DNA from: JAJFTV01 sp036825755
Lineage (GTDB): Bacteria; Chloroflexota; Anaerolineae; Anaerolineales; Anaerolineaceae
Assembly (NCBI GenBank): GCA_036825755.1
Contig: DAISXR010000046.1
Span: forward strand, 1 to 26,378
Length of the DNA: 26,378 nucleotides
Reading direction: 5' to 3'
The notes under the pieces were generated by a model. It was not told where the DNA came from. It worked only from the letters and a program-made list of their open reading frames with translations, and did no database searches. The position numbers and the translations under genes are program-made. This document shows, in pieces, positions 15,473 to 23,306 of the stretch; within the stretch, counting starts at the first letter, position 1; each line of letters begins with the position of its first letter.

Positions 15473-15925
15473 TCATGCTTTTACATTCACGTTGGCAGTT
15501 GAATCCATTCGGGATGGTTCTGCCAGAACAACTGAATCGATTTGGGTAAAAACCCCTTCGCCGCGGCTGTTGGCGTCCACAGCGGTGACAACCAGCCGTT
15601 TGGGAACATTGACCAGAAAAGCAAGGTCGTCCATCAAAACCAGAGAGGACTGCCCGCCGCGTTTTTCAACCCGGTCAACTGCCTCCGACAAACGGTTTAC
15701 ACTGTCAGCGGTCAGATTGATCTGTCGGCTTTCGAGCCGTTTTTGGGCATGGTTGGAAAACTGAACTTCCTGTACCTGTGAAAGGACATCACTGAAGCTC
15801 TGGCCTTCCTGTGTTTGGTACGTTTTGCCGGCGGGATTCTTCTGAGTACCAGCAATCCCCTGCCCGGATCGGACCGTCTGATCTCGTTGGATACGAAGAT
15901 CATCGTGGATAGGAAGACTATCCAT
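15473..15925 (-). CDS. TIGR02530-family flagellar operon protein
   Basis: A 150-residue protein. The C-terminal two thirds (about 50-130) carry the family pattern: VQFSNHAQKRLESRQINLTADSVNRLSEAVDRVEKRGGQSSLVLMDDLAFLVNVPKRLVVTAVD. The N-terminal 45 residues are polar and probably flexible. Members are typically found between flgD and flgE, exactly as here, but a biochemical role is not established. The start at 15925 lies within the flgD stop: an ATGGATAG overlap of eight bases couples the two genes. A longer in-frame start at 15973 would lie further inside flgD and is not chosen. Confidence 0.82.
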   Translation of the reverse strand: MDSLPIHDDLRIQRDQTVRSGQGIAGTQKNPAGKTYQTQEGQSFSDVLSQVQEVQFSNHAQKRLESRQINLTADSVNRLSEAVDRVEKRGGQSSLVLMDDLAFLVNVPKRLVVTAVDANSRGEGVFTQIDSVVLAEPSRMDSTANVNVKA

Positions 15926-16498
15926 TGGTTTCCGCCTCCTCAACCAGTACGATATCCTCCAGCGTATACCCATTCCCGTTGATTTCGATCAGCAAACCGT
16001 CTTCGCTTAACATAAAAGCGGTAACAGGTCCCTGGTCGATCACTCCGTCGGCGGTTTGTACGGTCACCTGTTTGCCAATCAGATTGGCGGCNNNNNNNNN
16101 NNNNNNNNNNNNNNNNNNNNNNNNNNNNNNNNNNNNNNNNNNNNNNNNNNNNNNNNNNNNNNNNNNNNNNNNNNNNNNNNNNNNNNNNNNNCGATCACTC
16201 CGTCGGCGGTTTGTACGGTCACCTGTTTGCCAATCAGATTGGCGGCATAGCTCATGCGACTGTCAGCACTCACCTGGGTGATAGCCGAACCAATGCTTTG
16301 CAGTTCCTGCAGCGAATTGAGCTGGGTAAACTGGCTCATCATCTCGGTATCATCCATGGGTTCCAACGGATTTTGATTGGATAGTTGAGCCAGCAGCATT
16401 TTCATAAAGTCGTCCGATGTGTAACCGGAAGCTGCCGCAACATTGGTCTGTGTCTCGGATTGCGCTCCATTTGTATCAGTCGTTGATCCCACACGCAT
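15918..16498 (-). CDS. flgD: Flagellar hook-capping protein FlgD (interrupted by an assembly gap)
   Basis: FlgD caps the growing hook and helps FlgE subunits assemble. The N-terminal part has the signature FMKMLLAQLSNQNPLEPMDDTEMMSQFTQLNSLQELQSI, about residues 31-69. After the gap the frame continues LIGKQVTVQTADGVIDQGPVTAF and ends VEEAETNG. The gap at 16092-16191 has the same 55 bases on both sides; removing 155 bases (gap plus one copy) restores one reading frame of 141 residues. This is the short FlgD form, like that of Bacillus, lacking the extra C-terminal domains of the enteric protein. AAAGGAG nine bases upstream supports the ATG at 16498. It follows fliK by 19 bases. Confidence 0.9.
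16037..16246. repeat. Assembly gap (16092-16191) with identical 55-base flanks in flgD
   Basis: Bases 16037-16091 and 16192-16246 are identical. The 100 N between them are a placeholder. The copy length equals that at the fliG gap, which is what a k-mer overlap of 55 at contig ends would leave. It is best read as one sequence present once in the genome. Confidence 0.92.
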
Positions 16499-16517
16499 AA
16501 TCGTTTTCTCCTTTCGT

Positions 16518-18476
16518 CTAAATTCGATAGTCGATCATTGATTTGGTCAAACTCGCCACCCTGGAGCCAATCATGATGTCTTCAGGCTGCGTGTCAGAAG
16601 CGGTGTTCCATTTCTGGTTCCATCGCTTTCCACTCCAGGCGGTTTCATTTTGCATAAATTGCTGTCCGGTTTGTGACTGCTGTTCTTTCATCCCAAAGTG
16701 CAGATGGGTCAGGTTCAAACCGGCGTCCTGCAGCGATTGACGCAAGGTGTTCATTTCACGCTCAAGCAGCCGTCCGGTGCTGGCCTGTTCGGTCAAAATG
16801 GTTACTTTTACGCCATTCGCATCACTCGATAGTTGAATATCGATCGTCCCCAAATCCTGGGGGTTCAGTTGAATACGGGCTACTTTTCTTCCGGTCTGCA
16901 GGGAAAGCCCCACCTGATCTACAATCTTTTGCAGATTTTCAGCGCCGATTTGCGGCAGCACTGTTGTTTCAGGATTCTGGATATTTCCAGTCTGCAGTAC
17001 GGATGGGCTGAAGCCAACTTCCCCGGTCTGCGGTTGAGTCGTATCAAACGATACAGGCTCTTCAGACTGAGCGACCTGGGTGAGAATATTATTTCTGACG
17101 CTGACATCAGCCTGATTTTTTGAACGATCCTGGTTCTGGCCCAGGCCGCCTTCCTGACTCAACCCGGTTTGCATCGCACTGGCATGACTGTGCACTGTCT
17201 GCGACTGAACCGGCTGAATAATGGTTTGATTTTCTGTACCCGATCCTTTATCAGATTCGGCATGACCCTGTTCCGGTGCGATTGTCGGTGCTGCCTGCCG
17301 GTTCGTAACGGCGATCACTTCAGGCTGAACCTGAGTTTGCGCTGTTTGCGAGTCTGTACCCGCTTCCTGCTGTTTGACATCAACGACGGCTGGTACGGCG
17401 GTTTGAACCTGATCAGTTTGATTACGGGCAACCGGTTGTGCATCAATGGTCTGACCCGTCTGAGTTTCAACCTGTTTGCCGGTGGTTGCCGGCTGTTCAG
17501 CCTGTACCACGTTCTGCGAGGTGGACACCCTGGCAGTTGTTTCTGCTTGCAATTCTCCTGTCTGCTCAGGGACCAGCCCGGTTGTGGTATCCAATTCGTA
17601 CTCGATTTCCGGAATCACCTCTCTGTCAAACGGATATCCGCTTATCTCCGGCTCAACAACGGCTGATTTGACATTCAAAACGTGTACCGTTTCAGCATCC
17701 ACATCCTGTAACAGGTCAGCGGCCTGTTCCGAATTGACCAAAATGGGCCGGTTGGCAACAGGAGTTGTTGCTGACTGCGCCGGATTGTGTCTGACAGTTT
17801 GCTCTGGGACCGGCGTATCGATATTCACCGCGCATTGTCCTGGAGCAACCGGAATCTCGGTGGGTTGAGTTTGAGCCTGAACGGTGAAGGTTTCACCGGT
17901 CGCTGGTTGCGCGGTCTGGCTCTGCGGGATTTCAGCTTTGCTTTCGACTTGACCCGTTTGAGGTGTTGCCGAGGGATCCACGATTAACGGCCGGGTAGCG
18001 CCTTCCGCTTGATCCGGAAGAATGACCACCTTCTGCGCCTCAGGCCGTTCTGCTTTGGTCGAGCTCATCGCGGAGGGTGTTTCCACTGCTGGTTTCCCAA
18101 AATAGCCCTCTTTCTGACCCACCTGCGAAGCATCCATTTCAGCAGCAATAACTGTGACCGCAGTGGATTGGACGGTCTCCACCTCTTGAGTTCCGCCTTT
18201 AACCGTGACGGAACTGACATCGGCGCATTCAGTCTTTACGACTGCCTGGCTTGCCATGTCCTGAACGGGAACGACTCCGTTCACCAACCCTGCTACAGCC
18301 CCTGCTACAGCCCCTGCTGCGGCCTGAGCCTGCTCGTCTTCAAGTTTCTTTTTGTTGAGTACCTCCTTAAAATTGGGTCCGGTTTCCTCCGGCTGGGGTG
18401 AGGGCCCGGCCGGCTTCCCCGTCTGAACGACAGTCGGGGGTGCTTGACTTGCGATAACTGCAATTGGATCCATCAT
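16518..18476 (-). CDS. fliK: Flagellar hook-length control protein FliK
   Basis: A 652-residue secreted ruler that measures hook length and triggers the FlhB substrate switch. The C-terminal domain (about 515-600) has the Flg_hook pattern RKVARIQLNPQDLGTIDIQLSSDANGVKVTILTEQASTGRLLEREMNTLRQSL. The remaining 500 residues are low in aromatic residues and rich in Gln, Thr, Val, Pro and Glu, expected for a flexible exported ruler. It is longer than the enteric FliK (about 400). A 12-base tandem repeat encodes AVAG units near residues 51-63. The start overlaps the flgB stop by one base (TAATG). A second ATG three bases on lies at a better distance from GAGG, so the true start may be 18473. Confidence 0.87.
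   Translation of the reverse strand: MMDPIAVIASQAPPTVVQTGKPAGPSPQPEETGPNFKEVLNKKKLEDEQAQAAAGAVAGAVAGLVNGVVPVQDMASQAVVKTECADVSSVTVKGGTQEVETVQSTAVTVIAAEMDASQVGQKEGYFGKPAVETPSAMSSTKAERPEAQKVVILPDQAEGATRPLIVDPSATPQTGQVESKAEIPQSQTAQPATGETFTVQAQTQPTEIPVAPGQCAVNIDTPVPEQTVRHNPAQSATTPVANRPILVNSEQAADLLQDVDAETVHVLNVKSAVVEPEISGYPFDREVIPEIEYELDTTTGLVPEQTGELQAETTARVSTSQNVVQAEQPATTGKQVETQTGQTIDAQPVARNQTDQVQTAVPAVVDVKQQEAGTDSQTAQTQVQPEVIAVTNRQAAPTIAPEQGHAESDKGSGTENQTIIQPVQSQTVHSHASAMQTGLSQEGGLGQNQDRSKNQADVSVRNNILTQVAQSEEPVSFDTTQPQTGEVGFSPSVLQTGNIQNPETTVLPQIGAENLQKIVDQVGLSLQTGRKVARIQLNPQDLGTIDIQLSSDANGVKVTILTEQASTGRLLEREMNTLRQSLQDAGLNLTHLHFGMKEQQSQTGQQFMQNETAWSGKRWNQKWNTASDTQPEDIMIGSRVASLTKSMIDYRI
18289..18324. 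repeat. Tandem repeat, three 12-base units inside fliK
   Basis: ccctgctacagc occurs twice in a row (18289-18312), followed by ccctgctgcggc with two changes. The unit keeps the frame and encodes AVAG-type tetrapeptides in the flexible part of FliK. Copy number changes here would lengthen or shorten the ruler by four residues per unit. Confidence 0.85.
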
Positions 18477-18880
18477 TACCTCGATTGTGCAATTGCTTTC
18501 AGCAGTTGCAGCTTTAGACTGACAGCCTGGGAGATTGCCTGATAGTTGATGTTGGTTTCAGACATATCTACCAGCTCTACATCGATATCCACATTGTTCC
18601 CGTCAGCCCGCGCGGTACCACCCGGACGAATGGACGTTGAGAAGCTTTGGGAGAGAGTGGTCGATTGCAAATGAAGGGGACTTGTCGTTTCCAGATTGAT
18701 CTCATCACGGCGGGCATACGCCTGCCGGAGTGTGCTCTGGAAGTCAACCGTTTGAGCGGTATACCCGGGTGTATCGATATTGGCAATATTATTGCTGATG
18801 GCCAGTTGACGTTTGCTCAGGCCATCCAAAGCCAATCTCGCGAGCATGTAGGAAGAATCGCCAAAGATTTTGTCGGTCAT
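18476..18880 (-). CDS. flgB: Flagellar rod protein FlgB
   Basis: A 134-residue proximal rod subunit exported by the flagellar system. The N-terminal helix has LDGLSKRQLAISNNIANIDTPGYTAQTVDFQSTL (about 18-51), the FlgB version of the rod motif. The C-terminal region is NNVDIDVELVDMSETNINYQAISQAVSLKLQLLKAIAQ. This distinguishes it from the FlgC encoded at 25280-25726, whose motif is NIANAQTTRTAEGGPYKRQ. In most genomes flgB directly precedes flgC at the head of the operon; here it is some 6.4 kb downstream, between the transglycosylase and fliK. AGAAGG nine bases upstream of the ATG supports the start. Confidence 0.9.
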   Translation of the reverse strand: MTDKIFGDSSYMLARLALDGLSKRQLAISNNIANIDTPGYTAQTVDFQSTLRQAYARRDEINLETTSPLHLQSTTLSQSFSTSIRPGGTARADGNNVDIDVELVDMSETNINYQAISQAVSLKLQLLKAIAQSR

Positions 18881-18885
18881 ATTGA

Positions 18886-19434
18886 TTATCCTTCTTCTGC
18901 CAGATTGGCACGGAAATATTGCATCACCCGCTGCACATACGTTTGGGTTTCCGTATAAGGCGGGACGCCGTCATACTCATCGACCGCACCCGGGCCGGCG
19001 TTGTAAGCGGCCAGCGCCAGAGTAACATTCCCGTCGTATCGGTCAAGCAGTGATCGCAGCAATTTGGTGCCGCCGTTGATGTTCTGCGCCGGATCGAGTG
19101 AGTTGATCACGCCCAGGTTTTCAGCGGTTGCAGGCATGAGCTGCATCAATCCTTCTGCGCCGGCAGGCGAAACCGCAAATGGGTCATAATTGGATTCAGT
19201 CTGGATGACAGCTTCCACCAGGTTTTCATTCACGCCGTATTTTTCTGCTGCCTGTTTGATCAGAGCAGAAAACTCACTCTCACCCCCTGCTCCATCCACA
19301 TAGACATTACCGGTGGAGGAGGGCAGGCCAAACAGACTTGCCAGAGAGCCTGATTCGCTATATTTATCGAGCAAATTCAACATCAGCTCGTATATGGATG
19401 CCTGGAAAGTGCTGGTAAAGATGGAGTTATCCAT
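18886..19434 (-). CDS. Lytic transglycosylase (SLT domain) of the flagellar operon
   Basis: A 182-residue murein-cleaving enzyme. The SLT domain spans about residues 58-175, with catalytic E80 in IQTESNYDPFAVSP, followed by GAEGLMQLMPATAENLGV and the substrate-side NGGTKLLRSLLDRY and ALAAYNAGPGAVDEY motifs. The first 55 residues show no signal peptide or membrane anchor, only an amphipathic start. This suggests export through the flagellar type III system, as for FlgJ, to open the cell wall for the rod. It overlaps fliJ by eight bases (ATGGATAA) and is followed five bases later by flgB, which supports a rod-linked job. No separate FlgJ is seen. Confidence 0.87.
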   Translation of the reverse strand: MDNSIFTSTFQASIYELMLNLLDKYSESGSLASLFGLPSSTGNVYVDGAGGESEFSALIKQAAEKYGVNENLVEAVIQTESNYDPFAVSPAGAEGLMQLMPATAENLGVINSLDPAQNINGGTKLLRSLLDRYDGNVTLALAAYNAGPGAVDEYDGVPPYTETQTYVQRVMQYFRANLAEEG

Positions 19435-19888
19435 ATCTCACTCCCTGCTGGCTCTGCTTGAAGGCCAGTGAGATGTAAATATCATCCTGCTGCACGTTCT
19501 CAATGCGTTTCATCTCGTCATTGAATTTTTCGACCGCTTTCTCTTTGAGGACTTCCAGTGTTTCCTCATCCTGTTTTGCGGAGATCAGGCTGTTCAGCAC
19601 CTGCTGACGGGTACGGCGAGCTTCTTCTATCTCTTTTTCCACGCGAACGATACCCCCGTCAACAATGATCACATTGGAACGTAACATATCCAATTGGTGG
19701 ATATCCAGTTCGCCCTGCATCTGAACCTGCATTTCACTGAGCAGTCTCAACTTCAGATTTTTCAGGGCTGCGTTGCGGTTCTCGAGTTCCGCCAGGATTT
19801 TTTCGACACGGCTGAGTTGAATTTCAATTGCCTCCACTTTACTATGGCGGATATCGAGTACATTTTGGTAAACAAACTTCGGGGCCAT
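19427..19888 (-). CDS. fliJ: Flagellar export protein FliJ
   Basis: A 153-residue helical protein predicted to be almost entirely coiled coil (heptad-like charged segments over about 15-135). FliJ sits in the centre of the FliI ATPase ring and links it to the export gate. Sequence conservation in this family is weak, so the call rests on length, coiled-coil nature, the typical FliJ-like start FVYQNVLDIRHSKVEAIEIQLSRVE, and position straight after fliI. AGGAG seven bases upstream supports the ATG at 19888. The stop overlaps the transglycosylase start. Confidence 0.8.
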   Translation of the reverse strand: MAPKFVYQNVLDIRHSKVEAIEIQLSRVEKILAELENRNAALKNLKLRLLSEMQVQMQGELDIHQLDMLRSNVIIVDGGIVRVEKEIEEARRTRQQVLNSLISAKQDEETLEVLKEKAVEKFNDEMKRIENVQQDDIYISLAFKQSQQGVRYG

Positions 19889-19902
19889 CTACAATCTCCT
19901 GC

Positions 19903-21237
19903 TCAACGCATATTCACGGCCATCTGGCCGATCTGATCCATCCGCGTCAATGTGGTTTCAAATTCAGATACTTCGTTTTTGCCTTGCTGTAAAAATTCGG
20001 TGATACTGGGCAGAACCCTTAAAGAAGCATCGATCTCAGGATCTGACCCGCTTACATACGCGCCAATATTCAAAAGATCGCGTGCCTTTTCATAGGTCGC
20101 CATGTTTTTACGTATCCAGGCTGCCTGCTGCAGGTGTTCCGCGGTGGTGACTGCGGGCATTACACGGCTCACGCTGTTCAATACATCGATGGATGGGTAA
20201 TGATTGCGGGCTGCCAGGGCACGACTGAGGATGATGTGCCCGTCCAGAATACCGCGTACTGCATCACTGATGGGTTCGTTGAAGTCATCGCCTTCCACCA
20301 GGACGGTAAAATAGCCTGTGATGGAACCCTTCTCGCTGCGCCCGGCCCGTTCCAGCAATTTTGGCAGAAGGGTAAAGACAGAAGGGGTATACCCTTTGGA
20401 AGCCGGGGGTTCACCGATGGACAGACCGATCTCGCGCTGTGCCATCGCAAAGCGGGTGACCGAATCCATCAGGAAAGTCACATCTTTACCTTCATCGCGG
20501 AAAAACTCCGCGATCGTCATGGCGCCTACGGCAGCCTTCAGGCGCATGATGGCAGGTTGATCTGAAGTGGAAACCACCACCACCGAACGGCTCAGACCTT
20601 CAGGCCCTAAATCCCGTTCGATAAACTCACTCACTTCACGACCGCGCTCGCCGATCAGGGCGATCACACTGATGTCACTATTTGAATTACGGGCGATTGA
20701 TCCCAGGAGCGTGCTCTTTCCCACACCGCTGCCTGCAAAGATGCCCATACGCTGACCTTTCCCGCAGGTGAGCATCCCGTCGATCACACGCACACCGGTG
20801 GCCAGCGGTTCATCGATGGGAGGGCGTTCCATGGGATGTGGCGGGGTCTGCGCGGTAGAGGTCCAGCGCACCTTTCCGATCGGTCCTTTTCCATCAATCG
20901 GCTGCCCCAACCCATTCAAAACTCTGCCTAACAGCGAGTTGCCGGTTGGTGCCATAAATGAATCGGCCACTTTGGTGACCGGGCTATCCGGTTTCAAACC
21001 ATCCATCGAGCCAATCGCCATCAGCAGCAGACGATCATTCCGAAAACCAATGACCTCGGCCAGCAGCGGGGTTTCACTGCCGGTCTGGATCTCGCACACG
21101 CTGCCAATCTGGCTGCTCAGCCCCATGACCTCAATCACCAAACCCACAACAGCCACCACCCGGCCTGACATGCGAATGGGATTCAATGAATCCAGGGCTG
21201 AACGGATCCGGGATAATTCGGTGATCGTGGCGGTCAT
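19903..21237 (-). CDS. fliI: Flagellum-specific ATPase FliI
   Basis: A 444-residue F1-ATPase-like enzyme that energises flagellar protein export. Walker A is GSGVGKST at 169-176. Walker B lies in VTFLMDSVTRFAMAQREIGLS near 255-275. The family segment PPHPMERPPIDEPLATGVRVIDGMLTCGKGQRMGIFAG is at about 132-169. The N-terminal beta-barrel (GRVVAVVGLVIEVMGLSSQIGSVCEI) is intact, and the length is normal. The ATG at 21237 overlaps the fliH stop by four bases (ATGA). The protein should work with FliH and FliJ encoded on either side. Confidence 0.95.
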   Translation of the reverse strand: MTATITELSRIRSALDSLNPIRMSGRVVAVVGLVIEVMGLSSQIGSVCEIQTGSETPLLAEVIGFRNDRLLLMAIGSMDGLKPDSPVTKVADSFMAPTGNSLLGRVLNGLGQPIDGKGPIGKVRWTSTAQTPPHPMERPPIDEPLATGVRVIDGMLTCGKGQRMGIFAGSGVGKSTLLGSIARNSNSDISVIALIGERGREVSEFIERDLGPEGLSRSVVVVSTSDQPAIMRLKAAVGAMTIAEFFRDEGKDVTFLMDSVTRFAMAQREIGLSIGEPPASKGYTPSVFTLLPKLLERAGRSEKGSITGYFTVLVEGDDFNEPISDAVRGILDGHIILSRALAARNHYPSIDVLNSVSRVMPAVTTAEHLQQAAWIRKNMATYEKARDLLNIGAYVSGSDPEIDASLRVLPSITEFLQQGKNEVSEFETTLTRMDQIGQMAVNMR

Positions 21238-22151
21238 ACAGGCGATTCCTCCGCTTTATCGGGATCGGGTTCAAAGGTCTCCAGTATCGCAGCAAGTTGT
21301 GTTTCCACCTGAGCGTCCACCACTCCCATTTCGCCCTGTACATAACAACCACCGGGGAGGATCGAATCGGCGGGAATTATCTGAATCTTCTTACTCATCA
21401 GGGATTCCTGGAAGCGTTTCCATTCCGGATCCAGATTGGATAGGTCTTTTGGATTCAGATAAATGCGCAGATCGCCTATGGCCTGTGCCATTTTCATCAC
21501 CTTATTCAGGTTGCGCTGTAAGGCCACATTGGAAAGTACTACACCCTCATCAAACATCAGATGAGCGATTTTTTGAATCATGTCGATGATCAGTTCGTCG
21601 CTGCGTTGGACGGCTTTTTCACGCCAGACACTCACCTCATCAAGGATCATATGTGCTGTATCCACCGCTCTGCAAAGCTCGTCTTCAGCCTGTGCTCGAC
21701 CCCTTGCATACGCCTCCTGGCGGATCGATTCAGCCTCCAATCGGGCCTGTTCGAGCAAACTGGCCGCTGTCTTCTGTGCATCCGAGATGATCTCTTCGGC
21801 ATGCTTCCGAGTCTGATTGATCAGGCGTTGCTTTTCATCCGGACCTAGGTCAGTTGAAGGTCCGCTAATTTTTGGACGCACTTCGACTGTCTCTGTTGTA
21901 TCAAAGCTCACAGAAGACAGATCCCTGAATTCAAAGACTTTTACATGGGAATTCTTGACAGTGGTTCCACCCATTTGGCCGGATGGTATTCCCTCATCGT
22001 CAATCGACTCTGCCGGTTGAAATAATTGCAATAGCTGTTCGGCCATCGAACTGGTATCGTCTGACATGAGTGATGGAAAAATGGTATCCGGCTTCCAGAT
22101 TTCCACCACAGCCCCCGAACGTGAGCTGGTGGAATTAAGCGATGACTTCAT
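21234..22151 (-). CDS. fliH: Flagellar assembly protein FliH
   Basis: A cytoplasmic regulator and stator of the FliI ATPase; 305 residues from the chosen start. A long Ala/Glu/Arg-rich coiled coil (QTRKHAEEIISDAQKTAASLLEQARLEAESIRQEAYARGRAQAEDEL) covers about 113-160. It is followed by the conserved C-terminal domain with LIIDMIQKIAHLMFDEG and LRIYLNPKDL, and ends in MGVVDAQVETQLAAILETF. The first 100 residues are not conserved-looking. Possible starts are GTG 22166, ATG 22157 and ATG 22151; only the last has GGAG at a proper distance (six bases), so it is preferred. It then overlaps fliG by 17 bases. Confidence 0.87.
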   Translation of the reverse strand: MKSSLNSTSSRSGAVVEIWKPDTIFPSLMSDDTSSMAEQLLQLFQPAESIDDEGIPSGQMGGTTVKNSHVKVFEFRDLSSVSFDTTETVEVRPKISGPSTDLGPDEKQRLINQTRKHAEEIISDAQKTAASLLEQARLEAESIRQEAYARGRAQAEDELCRAVDTAHMILDEVSVWREKAVQRSDELIIDMIQKIAHLMFDEGVVLSNVALQRNLNKVMKMAQAIGDLRIYLNPKDLSNLDPEWKRFQESLMSKKIQIIPADSILPGGCYVQGEMGVVDAQVETQLAAILETFEPDPDKAEESPV

Positions 22152-23306
22152 ATTCATCTCCGCCACCGCCTACTACGATTTCACCGGCCTCTTCCAGTGT
22201 CCGCACGGCATCCACCACTTTGCGCTGTGAGGAATAAACATTCTTGGCGAGCTGTGGGCCGAGGATTTCAATCTCCTCTTTCAGGTTGTCGCGTGCACGT
22301 TCGGAAAGATTATTGAACACTTTCTGACGCAGGTTATCCGATGCAGCCTTGAGAGCCAGTGCCAGATCGGATTTATTGATATCACGCAGCACACGCTGCA
22401 TGGTGCGGTCATCCAGTTTGATGAGGTCATCAAAGGTGAACATATTGGCCCGGATTTCTTCCACCAGCTTTGGATTGGTGGTTTCGAGCGCCTCGAAAAT
22501 ACTTTTCTGCGCCCCACGATCCACCTGGTTGAGCATCTTCACCAGAAAATCCACCCCGCCGGTAGCTCTGAAATCGGCCTCGCTGATCACACCGGATAGT
22601 TNNNNNNNNNNNNNNNNNNNNNNNNNNNNNNNNNNNNNNNNNNNNNNNNNNNNNNNNNNNNNNNNNNNNNNNNNNNNNNNNNNNNNNNNNNNNNNNNNNN
22701 NAAATCCACCCCGCCGGTAGCTCTGAAATCGGCCTCGCTGATCACACCGGATAGTTTATTCTTCAGACTTCTTTCCACCACCTGCACAACCTGGGGCGAT
22801 ACACGGTCCATCACAGCCAGCCGCAACGTCACCTCAATCTGCAGTTCTTTGGGCATACTGGTCAAAATATCGGCTGCCACCTTGGCCTCCAGGTAAGAAA
22901 GTACCAGCGCGATCGTTTGCGGCATTTCTTCCTGCAGCAGTGTAGCAACCTCTACCGGATTGGCATTTTTCAGCATTTCGAACGAAGATAATTGCTGATG
23001 AACCGAGATCCTTTCCATGATCTCGGCGCCACGGCGCGGGCCAACTGTTCTGGAAAGAAGCTGGCGGCTGTACTCCAGGCCACCACCGCGTATGGCATTA
23101 TCCGCCATGTTGAAATCACAGGCCTCTTCCAGCGCAATGTGTCGTGTTTCTGCCGGGATCTGGGTCACCTTCCCCAGTTCCAGCAATACACGCTCCATAT
23201 CGCCTTCGTTTAGGTACTGGAGCACCTTCGACGAAAGATCAACACCCAAACCAATCAGGAGCGCGGATGCTTTTTCAATGCCGCTGGGAGTGTATGTTTC
23301 AGCCAC
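22135..23306 (-). CDS. fliG: Flagellar motor switch protein FliG (interrupted by an assembly gap)
   Basis: FliG couples the MS ring to the stators and makes torque. The N-terminal part (EKASALLIGLGVDLSSKVLQYLNEGDMERVLLELG...) and middle part (MLKNANPVEVATLLQEEMPQTIALVLSYL) lie right of the gap. The C-terminal torque domain (FTFDDLIKLDDRTMQRVLRDINKSDLALALKAAS) lies left of it, with the expected charged residues. The gap at 22602-22701 carries identical 55-base flanks. Removing 155 bases restores a single frame of 338 residues, a normal FliG length. The start is GTG at 23306, inside the last codons of fliF (8-base overlap), with GAGAAGG upstream. Confidence 0.93.
22547..22756. repeat. Assembly gap (22602-22701) with identical 55-base flanks in fliG
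   Basis: Bases 22547-22601 and 22702-22756 are identical and encode the same part of FliG (SGVISEADFRATGGVD). As at the flgD gap, the copy is exactly 55 bases, which indicates overlapping contig ends rather than a biological duplication. Confidence 0.93.

Noticed and set aside
18289..18324. Short tandem repeat considered as a CRISPR-like array
   Set aside because: Units are 12 bases with no spacers and lie in frame inside fliK.
16037..22756. 55-base duplications read as transposon target sites or recombination repeats
   Set aside because: Both occur only at N gaps, have equal length and repair the reading frame when one copy is removed, which fits assembly overlap and not a mobile element.
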